Shown piece after piece: positions 30,179 through 36,651 of a stretch of 36,651 nucleotides of DNA. Within the stretch, counting starts at the first letter, position 1. Every line of letters begins with the position of its first letter. The position numbers and the translations under genes were made by a program. Source of the stretch: Clostridiales bacterium (GTDB lineage: Bacteria; Bacillota; Clostridia; Lachnospirales; WRAX01); NCBI GenBank assembly GCA_031265685.1, contig JAISCI010000106.1, positions 1 to 36,651 on the forward strand, written 5' to 3'. A model generated the notes under the pieces. It was not told the origin of the DNA. It ran no database searches and worked only from the letters and a program-made list of their open reading frames with translations.

Positions 30179-32037
30179 TAAACCGCTCCTTTCTGAACTT
30201 TGGGATTCGATGGTTTTCGGTTTTCAAAAGCTTCGGGAGGCGCGTCCGGCAGTTCGATATCGTAGACGTCGAACGCATCGGACGGCTTGACCTTAAGCCG
30301 CGAACCAAGCAGCCGCTTTACGTCGAACGCGTTGCGCTTGTCGAAATCGCCGAGATGCCGGTAGAGCGGGTGTTTCAGGATATCGAACTTGCGCGACAGA
30401 AACGGTCTGACGCCGCGCAGTTGGAGTATGCACAAACCGCCGTCCATGACCGCCAGTTCGTCGATTGTCATCAGATCCTTGCCAAGCTTCTGAAAATTCT
30501 TGCCGAAAGACGGGCTGTTTCCTTTGGTTTCGCTGTTGCTGAAAGTGTCGATGGTTTCTCTGCCGAGCAGTTTGGACCATTCCTCAAGTGTGGATTTTTC
30601 CTTGCCGCCCAGAAAAAGGGCGGCGTCACAATTCCCGGCAATCGTATCGGCGTTGTCGCGATACAGGGCTTTCAGTTGCGACATCGCCTGAAGCACGACG
30701 CACGCCGAAATCTCGCGGCTTCGGATGGTCGCCATCAGCTTCTCTAGGTTCGGGATCTGCCCAATATTTGCCGCCTCGTCGATTAGGCAGCGTACGTGGA
30801 TCGGAAGCCGCCCGGAGGGAAGACTGTCGGCCTTCTCGCAGAGGATATTGAACAGTTGCGTGCAGCACATGCTGACCAGGAAATTAAAGGAAGTATCGGT
30901 GTCGGACATGACGATGAAAAGCGCGGTTTTCCTGTCGCCGAGGGTGTCCAGCTGAAGTTCGTCGGTCGATGTGACCTCCCGAACCTCGGCAATGTCGAAG
31001 GGGGCGAGCCTTGCGCCGCAGGCCACGAGTATGGATTTCAAAGTTTTGCCAGCGGCCAATTTGAATTTTGAATATTGGCGCAAGGCAAAATGTTCCGGCT
31101 CTATATCCGCAAGAGACTCGAACAGCATATCCACCACATTCTGGAAGCTTTCGTCGTCCTCATGCACCTCCATCATTGATATCATCTGCGCCAGCGTTGA
31201 GAAAGAGTGTTCCGCGGGCGGCGAAACATAATGCAGGTAGCCGATCAGCGCGGTATATAGCAGCGTTTCTGCGCGTTCCCAGAATGGGTCTCCGCCTTTC
31301 TGATCGCCGCGAGTGTTTGCCATCAGCGTAGTTACCAATTTAAGGATGTCTTTCTCGGAATGGATGTAGGCGAAAGGGTTATATCGATGGCTCTGCGTGA
31401 AGTCAATCGTGTTAAGGACTTTGATGGTGTAGCCATGTCTTTCCAGCATTTTACCGGTGTCCCTCAGCAGCTCGGCCTTGGGATCGGTTATAACAAACGA
31501 CACCGGGAAGTCTTTTGACCGACACTGCATGATGTTCGGCTTTAAAACGTAGCGCGTCTTTCCTGAACCGGAACCGCCGACGACAAGCAAGTTTTTATTC
31601 CGCGCGAATTTCGGATTGGCGGGGCGCGGGTTCATCGTCAACCCTTCGGACTGCGTCAGAATGATGTTGTTTTCGCGGTCAGCGTCCATGAAAGGCACGA
31701 TATCTTCGGGCTTTCCCCAACGCGCGCTGCCGTATTCCACATCCTTCCTGTACTTCCGCGCGTTTCTCTTTTTGGCGCTGACTATGCCGAAAACCAGCGC
31801 CGCACCCGCAAAGCCGACGATCAGGTCGAAAAGAACGAGCGACGGCGGATCGGCCATCACCGCGTTAATCAAACGGACGCAGCCCGTGAGCTTCTTCAGG
31901 AAATCCGCGCCCGGCGCGAGCCGGTACGCCGCGCCCAGCTTGTTCGCCAGCCAGAAAATAAACGCGTAGGGCAGGTATGGCAGCGCGCCGGCTTTCAGGA
32001 ATCGCGCCAGTTTCGCGCCGCGATCCGCAGCGTTCAC
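30178..32037 (-). CDS. VirD4/TraG-type coupling protein, CD1115 family
   Basis: This is a 619-residue membrane-anchored ATPase that feeds the relaxase-DNA complex to the channel. Two N-terminal membrane helices lie at about residues 17-38 and 64-86. Walker A is GGSGSGKTR (about residue 154). Walker B and following are VRCLIDEAANIGQIPNLEKLMATIRSREIS (written in part), then QAMSQLKALY. GTG 32037 overlaps the PcfB stop (GTGA), with GGGGAA in the PcfB end as ribosome site. Order PcfB-VirD4-Maff2-VirB6 is the standard one for these elements. Confidence 0.93.
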   Translation of the reverse strand: MNAADRGAKLARFLKAGALPYLPYAFIFWLANKLGAAYRLAPGADFLKKLTGCVRLINAVMADPPSLVLFDLIVGFAGAALVFGIVSAKKRNARKYRKDVEYGSARWGKPEDIVPFMDADRENNIILTQSEGLTMNPRPANPKFARNKNLLVVGGSGSGKTRYVLKPNIMQCRSKDFPVSFVITDPKAELLRDTGKMLERHGYTIKVLNTIDFTQSHRYNPFAYIHSEKDILKLVTTLMANTRGDQKGGDPFWERAETLLYTALIGYLHYVSPPAEHSFSTLAQMISMMEVHEDDESFQNVVDMLFESLADIEPEHFALRQYSKFKLAAGKTLKSILVACGARLAPFDIAEVREVTSTDELQLDTLGDRKTALFIVMSDTDTSFNFLVSMCCTQLFNILCEKADSLPSGRLPIHVRCLIDEAANIGQIPNLEKLMATIRSREISACVVLQAMSQLKALYRDNADTIAGNCDAALFLGGKEKSTLEEWSKLLGRETIDTFSNSETKGNSPSFGKNFQKLGKDLMTIDELAVMDGGLCILQLRGVRPFLSRKFDILKHPLYRHLGDFDKRNAFDVKRLLGSRLKVKPSDAFDVYDIELPDAPPEAFENRKPSNPKVQKGAV

Positions 32038-32507
32038 AGCTCGTGTTCCCCATGGGTTTTGTGCCTGACCTTTTCGCGGGTCGGGCGCTTCAGCAACTCG
32101 CGGAATTTCTCCATCGCGTCCAGCGTGGACGGTTTTTCCCTAGACTTTGTCAGCGTTTTCGCCGAAAACTCTTTAAACGCGGCGGTCATCGCGTCCACGT
32201 CTTTCGACTTGAAAAACACTAACCATCGCGGCGGCTCGGATGAGGCGTCTTTTTGCAACGCGTAATCGACGCCGTACTTCCGCGCGAATGGCTGGAACGA
32301 TTTGATATTCTCGTCGGTGATTTCGACATTCTGGAGCGCTCCGCCGCGCGAAAGCCGCCTGACCGTCTGTCTGCCCCGCGCGGGGGCGTCACGGTTCCGC
32401 CGCGACTGTCGCAGCGCGGCCTTCATCATCGCCGCGAGCGCCCGCGCCGATATTCTCGCGGCCTTAGTCGTCAGCACGACGCTCCGGTTTTGGATTTCCT
32501 TCTGCAA
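32034..32507 (-). CDS. pcfB: PcfB-family protein (DUF3801)
   Basis: This is a 157-residue soluble protein. The N-terminus (KEIQNRSVVLTTKAARISARALAAMM) and centre (VEITDENIKSFQPFARKYGVDYALQKD, WLVFFKSKDVDAMTAAFKEF) match the PcfB/DUF3801 family, which in pCF10 assists the relaxase and coupling protein. TTG 32507 is used, with AAGGCGG upstream. It ends RHKTHGEHEL; the codons of that end include the ribosome site for virD4. Confidence 0.88.
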   Translation of the reverse strand: MQKEIQNRSVVLTTKAARISARALAAMMKAALRQSRRNRDAPARGRQTVRRLSRGGALQNVEITDENIKSFQPFARKYGVDYALQKDASSEPPRWLVFFKSKDVDAMTAAFKEFSAKTLTKSREKPSTLDAMEKFRELLKRPTREKVRHKTHGEHEL

Positions 32508-32566
32508 ATAATCGCCGCCTTTCGGAAAATGCTGATCGCTGACTTTGTAAACATCGAACGGCTGGA

Positions 32567-33349
32567 TCAGACCGCTTCGGTTTCGTCCTGCGCAGGAGCA
32601 ACGGCGCCGGCGAGCGCCGCCTCTATCCGCTTCGTGGCGGCGTCGGCGTAATATTCAGAAAGTTCAATCCCGACGGCGGGATATCCCTCCCTTGCCGCCG
32701 CAAGTATGGTCGTGCCGGATCCCGCGAACGGGTCGAGTATGAACCCGCCAGGCTCGACGATTTTGACTATGTCGCGCATGACCTCCAGCGGCTTCTCGGT
32801 CTGGTGGATACGCCGCGTGAACGCGGGCATCGACTGCCGGAAAACGCCCGGCAAGACCGGAACCGCGCGGTCGCTCGGCATATGGCCGTTGCTGCCCCAG
32901 ACGATAAACTCGGCCTGCTGGCGGAAACGCCCACGCTGAGGCCGGCTGTTGATCTTATCCCAGACGAGGACGCCGCGCCACGTCCAGCCCGCCCACTGCA
33001 GAGCGTCGGTCATCGACGGGAGCTGCCGCCAGTCGATGAACATGCAAACCGGCGCGCCCGGTTTGGCACAGCGCCGCGCCTCCAGCAGCCACTCTGTCAT
33101 CCAGTCCGTCCAGCTGCGCTGGTCTTTGGCGTCGCCCTCGAAATCCGGGAGCGGATTGGCGGTTTTGGCGCTTGAATACTTCGACGCCGTGGATTTCTGT
33201 TTGGCGTTCTGGTCGGCGGCGCCGGACGCGTAGGGCGGATCGGTCACGATCCCGCCAAAAACCGCGTCGGGGAATGTCCGCAGGATTCGCGTCGCGTCGC
33301 CCTGTATGATCCGCGCGCCAGTGAACCCGGCGTCAAGTTCATAATTCAT
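32567..33349 (-). CDS. DNA amino-methyltransferase (N6-adenine/N4-cytosine type), orphan
   Basis: This is a 260-residue protein of the beta order: the catalytic motif IV TDPPYASG (about residue 37) comes before the AdoMet motif I DPFAGSGTTILAA (about residue 210). QTEKPLEVM is the usual motif X-like block. No restriction enzyme is next to it. It is probably a protective or regulatory methylase. ATG 33349 has GGAGTGAT upstream, and a strong hairpin (33382-33415) lies about 30 nt before the start. PcfB follows after a 59-bp gap. Confidence 0.9.
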   Translation of the reverse strand: MNYELDAGFTGARIIQGDATRILRTFPDAVFGGIVTDPPYASGAADQNAKQKSTASKYSSAKTANPLPDFEGDAKDQRSWTDWMTEWLLEARRCAKPGAPVCMFIDWRQLPSMTDALQWAGWTWRGVLVWDKINSRPQRGRFRQQAEFIVWGSNGHMPSDRAVPVLPGVFRQSMPAFTRRIHQTEKPLEVMRDIVKIVEPGGFILDPFAGSGTTILAAAREGYPAVGIELSEYYADAATKRIEAALAGAVAPAQDETEAV

Positions 33350-33381
33350 TCGATCACTCCGTTTCGTTGTATTTTAATGGA

Positions 33382-33415
33382 AAAGGGACGGCCTGGATTT
33401 CAGGCTCGTCCCTTT
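33382..33415 (-). terminator. terminator-like hairpin before the methyltransferase gene
   Basis: AAAGGGACG (33382-33390) pairs with CGTCCCTTT (33407-33415), continued by GCCTG (33391-33395) with CAGGC (33401-33405) and one bulged base. On the minus strand the stem ends CCCTTTTCC. It could be a terminator for the upstream gene or an attenuator controlling the methyltransferase and transfer genes. Confidence 0.6.
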
Positions 33416-33421
33416 CGTTCC

Positions 33422-33449
33422 GCTTATACTAATCTCCATTAGATTGGTA
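33422..33449 (-). repeat. 28-bp dispersed repeat with internal dyad, copy 2
   Basis: It is exactly identical to 8222-8249 in the opposite orientation. It lies between the stop at 33484 and the hairpin before the methyltransferase gene. Half-sites ACTAATCT and AGATTGGT surround a 5-nt spacer. Confidence 0.8.
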
Positions 33450-33483
33450 TTACTTAGCGGCTTTGTCACGCGTTTGGCTTCCC

Positions 33484-34953
33484 TTAAAGCTCCGCGTCTG
33501 GGCTTTTATGCCGCTCGCCGAGCTCGTGATGGATTTGACGCTGGATGTTGCCGCAAGCGCGTTCCGCCCACTTTTTCAGTCCCGGCAAGTCCGACCGATG
33601 AATAGCAAATTCACGGTATTCTGAATAATTCAAACCCGAACTCGTCACGGCGTCCAAAGGCGATAACTTAGCGGCGTTTCCGGGCAGCAGCCGGAAAACG
33701 TCGGCGTCGCCCCGAGCCAGCACCTCGACGGCGGCTTCCCGCGCCAGACGGATCATACCCGGCTGCGGGTTTTGCGCCGAAGCCATGTAAGATTCGTTCA
33801 GTCTGGCAAGGAAATCTGCGGGCGACGCCGGAGACGCGCTTTCCAGCCGGGCATGACGCAGCGCGTCAAGATGCGCCGTGAGCCGATCTTCGTCGGCAGG
33901 ATTATAATAGTAGGAATAATCGCGGATTTGCCCGCGATCCAGCCGGTCCATCGCGCCCCACTCGTCGAAGGTAATCACGCGCTCCGCCCCATCGAGCATC
34001 GTGGCGTCGATGTGGGTGAAATCGAAGCTGTATCGGCTCAGGCTACGCTGAACCGATTGCAAACTGATTTCGCAAACGCTGCCAACCGCGCGGCCCGCGT
34101 CGCGTTCGTCGACCGCAACGGCGAAAGTCCGAACCCTAGACGGTTCACGCTCGCCAAGCCAAACGGCATTCCCTACCAAATCGCGGTGATACAGCATTTC
34201 CGATGGGATTATATGGAACATATCGGCGCTCAGCATGACAAGGTAATCCCTGCCATCGGCCAGGGTTTGCAGGCTGTGCTTCGCGTCGAGCATGTAGCCG
34301 CCGCCGGCCACGGCGTGCGTCTCCAGCAGCAGCGCCGCCAGATCGACGCCTTCAACCTTCAGCATGACCGCCTCGCCGCCACATCGTTCGGCGATTTTCA
34401 TCAAGGCGTCAAAACCGACAGAACCGGACAGCGTTTCGAGAATGTCGAAGAAATCATCGCGCCCGTACTCGTCAAGCGCCTGAACCCGGTCTGAGAGGGC
34501 GTCGAGTTCGTCCGGACGGATATCGTCCGCGACTTGGGCTAGCGCGTCAACAAGCCTGCGGGTTTTACTTTCGCCGCGTTCCGGCGGGAGCGGCGCGGGT
34601 TCGTCGGGTTCGTACTCGATTTCGCGGACGCCGACGCCCAGTATGTTCGGCAGATAGTCCGAAAGCCACGTCCCGCCGAAAGCGCCGTGCGTGCGCAGCC
34701 GCCACGTCGCCATTTCGCCGATGTCAAGCTCGATGCTGTCGTCCATGCCGAACATGATGTTTGTCAGGCCGCCATGCTCAAAAACAGAAATATCCGTAAA
34801 TTGGGAGCCGTCCAACAAAATGCCGTTTTCTGTAAACTCTGCGTTGATGCCGTTTGCCCACTCAGCGGGATCGCCGCCGCAGCCTTGAAGGATCAGGCCT
34901 TCGGAGCCGGTCATGTTACGCAGATCGTCAGCGGTAATGTGTTTTATTTCCAT
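33484..34953 (-). CDS. ICE polyvalent-type protein, unknown function
   Basis: This is a 489-residue soluble protein. The N-terminal region (ITADDLRNMTGSEGLILQGCGGD, then MATWRLRTHGAFGGTWLSDY) is a conserved block of Tn1549-type elements. The C-terminal part (YRLMP-like FRLLPGNAAKLSPLDAV, then LNYSEYREFAIHRSDL) resembles the small domains found in polyvalent proteins of conjugative elements and phages. The middle (residues about 180-400) is unassigned. Such proteins may be delivered to, or made early in, the recipient. ATG 34953 is chosen for AAGGAGG (34970-34963) 9 nt upstream. It ends HKSPDAEL with TAA and is not coupled to the next gene. Confidence 0.68.
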   Translation of the reverse strand: MEIKHITADDLRNMTGSEGLILQGCGGDPAEWANGINAEFTENGILLDGSQFTDISVFEHGGLTNIMFGMDDSIELDIGEMATWRLRTHGAFGGTWLSDYLPNILGVGVREIEYEPDEPAPLPPERGESKTRRLVDALAQVADDIRPDELDALSDRVQALDEYGRDDFFDILETLSGSVGFDALMKIAERCGGEAVMLKVEGVDLAALLLETHAVAGGGYMLDAKHSLQTLADGRDYLVMLSADMFHIIPSEMLYHRDLVGNAVWLGEREPSRVRTFAVAVDERDAGRAVGSVCEISLQSVQRSLSRYSFDFTHIDATMLDGAERVITFDEWGAMDRLDRGQIRDYSYYYNPADEDRLTAHLDALRHARLESASPASPADFLARLNESYMASAQNPQPGMIRLAREAAVEVLARGDADVFRLLPGNAAKLSPLDAVTSSGLNYSEYREFAIHRSDLPGLKKWAERACGNIQRQIHHELGERHKSPDAEL

Positions 34954-34967
34954 TTTGATATGCCTCC

Positions 34968-35756
34968 TTACGACCACCCGTCGGCCTTGCCTTCAAGAGC
35001 CACGTCTGAAGGCTCGGCTTCCTCACAAATCGGCAGCAAACCGTACCGCGCGAGAAAGTTGTACAGGAACAGCCGGCCCTTCTGCGTCCAGCAGGTATGG
35101 ACGACGGCGACGCGCTCGCCGAAGTGGTACGTCCGCGACTGCGTGTAGCCCAGATCGGCGTAGTCCTGATAGAGTAGCCACGTCCGACCGACGCGGTACT
35201 GGATGCGCAGGTTGTGCAGAAGATGGTTAAAATTGGAAGCCGCCATGCCGTAATCCTTCGCCAGAACGCTCACCGGAACCGCGCTCGTCGTCTGCAGAAT
35301 GAGGTCGCAGTAACGGGCTTTCGGCGCCAGCTCGGCGTTTTTCTCGCGCTCTTTCTGAAGCTCTTTGAGCAGCGCGATGGTGAACTCAGGGCTTGCGATC
35401 ATTTCATCGAGCGTGCCGGGCGCGATGTACGCGCCGAATTTCCTGATACTGGGTAGGACTGCGTCCATGACCCACGCCTCGAAGCGCGAGGCTGACGGCA
35501 GCTTCGAGCGGATGATCAGGCGGTAGAGGTCGCCTTCGGGGATGAAGGTTTTCTCGATAGTTTTGTCAGGGCTTTGCGGATGGGGTACGCCCCGTTTCAG
35601 GGCGTACCGACAATGACGCTCAACCGCGTTGCGCGCCTTGCTGTAACCGAGCTTTTCAGCGCATTCTGTGGCCGGAAAATACGGCTTGCCGTCGATCAGC
35701 AGGACACCGACGCTGCCGAACTCGTCGCTGTGGAATTGCTGGATTTGGTTTGTCAG
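34968..35756 (-). CDS. BRO-N/KilAC-type antirepressor-like protein, apparent CUG start
   Basis: This is an about 262-residue DNA-binding regulator. The N-terminal BRO domain is visible (TNQIQQFHSDEFGSVGVLLIDGKPYF in part, AEKLGYSKARNAV, LPSASRFEAWV, VLPSIRKFGAY). The C-terminal KilAC-type domain follows (SVLAKDYGMAASNFNHLLHNL, WTQKGRLFLYNFL). Such proteins counter repressors in phages and mobile elements. Relatives start Met-Thr-Asn; here that codon is CTG (35756-35754), 6 nt after GGAGGG. The only conventional start upstream is TTG 35774, which precedes the ribosome site. A natural CUG start or a lost ATG is possible. It may control the operon below. Confidence 0.82.
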   Translation of the reverse strand: MTNQIQQFHSDEFGSVGVLLIDGKPYFPATECAEKLGYSKARNAVERHCRYALKRGVPHPQSPDKTIEKTFIPEGDLYRLIIRSKLPSASRFEAWVMDAVLPSIRKFGAYIAPGTLDEMIASPEFTIALLKELQKEREKNAELAPKARYCDLILQTTSAVPVSVLAKDYGMAASNFNHLLHNLRIQYRVGRTWLLYQDYADLGYTQSRTYHFGERVAVVHTCWTQKGRLFLYNFLARYGLLPICEEAEPSDVALEGKADGWS

Positions 35757-35782
35757 AATGAACCCTCCAATCAATGTTATAT

Positions 35783-36651
35783 TTAATGAAGAAACTCCTC
35801 GCCGCTTTTGACGGTTTGAAGCCTGTGTTGCCGATCAGCGCTGACTTTTTGGATAAGAACGTCGTTGAAATCCTTGCCGCCGGCAGGCGGTTCGATGGTG
35901 GTTGCAACTCCCGAAAAGCGGGCTTCAGCGGCAAGCCTATCGCGGATTAGATGGGCCGCGCTTTGGCCGGCTCCGTCGCTGTCCAGGCAGAGAGAAACGC
36001 GCGTGACGACCGGGTTTCTTTCGAGAAACGATATCAAAGCCGCATCCGATGTGCCGCCCAGCGATAATCTATGGCAACAATTGTCAGGAAACAGGCAGGC
36101 GTGGGAAAGCGCGTCGATTGGCGATTCGAACGTCGCGAGAGCCGCTTCTTGCCCCGGCAGGCAAAAACTGAACCGTTTGTCCGAGCCATAAACGTCACGT
36201 TTCAAATCATTTCCAATACCGCGCATATGCGCGAATCGCGCTTCGCCGCGCTCGTCAAAACCGACGAACACGCAGACGGGCTTGCCCTCGAATCGGCTTT
36301 CGTACAGGCTTCCGGCATCAAGACATCGCCTGACGACGTCCGGATGAATCCCGCGCTCCTGAAGATAGGCGACGGCGCAGGACGGAAACGCTTCCTTCGG
36401 CGGCGGGACAAACGTTTTTTCGGGCGGCGGGTGCGCCCGTTCAATCGGCGGCGATTGAACAAACGGCGCGGCGGGCGATCCGATGATAGCCTCGACCGCG
36501 TCCAAAAAATTCAAGCCGCGCACCTTAATCAGGTAATCCAGCGCGGAACGCCCGCCGAATCCGGCTCGGTTCCAGACCCACTTGCCGTTGCTGATCACCA
36601 GACTGCCGTGAGTGGCGGTTCGATACTCGTTCCGGCCCGATTTGACGAGTT
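35783..36651 (-). CDS. DUF3991/TOPRIM primase-like protein (5' end outside window)
   Basis: The frame is open to the right edge, so this is the C-terminal 289 or so residues. The first visible part (THGSLVISNGKWVWNRAGFGGR in part, ALDYLIKVRGLNFLDAV) resembles the DUF3991 region that follows a CHC2-type zinc finger in element-borne primases. The TOPRIM fold follows, with the Glu in FESPIDALS and the acidic pair in SLCLDSDGAGQ, then GKDFNDVL. It probably primes or processes transferred DNA in the recipient. The stop TAA lies just before the ribosome site of the antirepressor gene. The GTG at 36598 is unlikely to be the true start. Confidence 0.85.
   Translation of the reverse strand, partial: LVKSGRNEYRTATHGSLVISNGKWVWNRAGFGGRSALDYLIKVRGLNFLDAVEAIIGSPAAPFVQSPPIERAHPPPEKTFVPPPKEAFPSCAVAYLQERGIHPDVVRRCLDAGSLYESRFEGKPVCVFVGFDERGEARFAHMRGIGNDLKRDVYGSDKRFSFCLPGQEAALATFESPIDALSHACLFPDNCCHRLSLGGTSDAALISFLERNPVVTRVSLCLDSDGAGQSAAHLIRDRLAAEARFSGVATTIEPPAGGKDFNDVLIQKVSADRQHRLQTVKSGEEFLH

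Noticed and set aside
1-36651. tRNA, rRNA, insertion sequence, transposase or integrase genes
   Set aside because: None was recognised on either strand by motif; an integrase may lie beyond the right edge.

Overview
The window looks like a GC-rich Gram-positive (Bacillota, Clostridia-like) chromosome carrying most of an integrative conjugative element (ICE) of the Tn1549 / Clostridioides CTn type. Reasons: AGGAGG-type ribosome sites, a SpoVG protein, sortase with an LPXTG surface protein, and a gene set in which nearly every member matches a known family of those elements (PcfB, VirD4/CD1115, Maff2, VirB6/CD1112, PrgI, VirB4, NlpC/P60 peptidase, CD1107, CD1845, MobC, MOBP-type relaxase). Families were recognised from motifs only; no database was searched.

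Layout. (1) 1-1330, plus strand, visibly lower in GC: a decayed tandem array of lipoprotein + C39-peptidase-like genes, each unit closed by a hairpin. (2) 1324-3261, plus strand: a strong promoter and a GC-rich secreted lipoprotein with a carbohydrate-binding-like region and an alpha/alpha-toroid-like region. (3) 3262-3487: a gene-free strip with a tandem 23-bp direct repeat and a large palindrome, a likely edge of the element. (4) 3488 to the right edge, all minus strand, so transcription enters from the right: TOPRIM/DUF3991 protein (partial), BRO-type antirepressor, polyvalent-type protein, adenine/cytosine-N4 methyltransferase, PcfB, VirD4, Maff2, VirB6, SpoVG, an ICE accessory protein, C5 methyltransferase, PrgI, VirB4, a short leader ORF, DUF6674, NlpC/P60 peptidase, CD1107, a second surface protein, sortase, a 2590-residue SpaA/Cna-B repeat protein, CD1845, a virulence-like protein, a DUF4314/DUF3849 protein, MobC, then an inserted flavodoxin-ferredoxin (EFR1) + Cys-rich DUF6485 pair, and the relaxase.

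How it works together. MobC and relaxase would nick and pilot DNA; VirD4 with PcfB couples it to the channel; VirB4, PrgI, VirB6 and Maff2 form the mating channel; the NlpC/P60 protein opens the wall; CD1107, the giant repeat protein and sortase make a surface layer for cell contact; two orphan methyltransferases probably protect the DNA in a new host. No integrase, topoisomerase or origin is seen; they may lie beyond the right edge.

Main points of interest: several genes carry precise lesions or unusual initiation (relaxase with AUA where the start should be, antirepressor with CUG, DUF6674 with an in-frame amber, NlpC/P60 with a -1 frameshift); a 28-bp dyad site is present twice in inverted orientation about 25 kb apart; a 112-nt hairpin covers a start codon; the prgI ribosome site is separated from its start by a hairpin; the C5 methyltransferase has eight Thr-Leu modules in its target-recognition region; the giant surface protein ends in LPRTGY with no membrane anchor; and five unrelated element proteins end in a similar charged tail closing with Glu-Leu.
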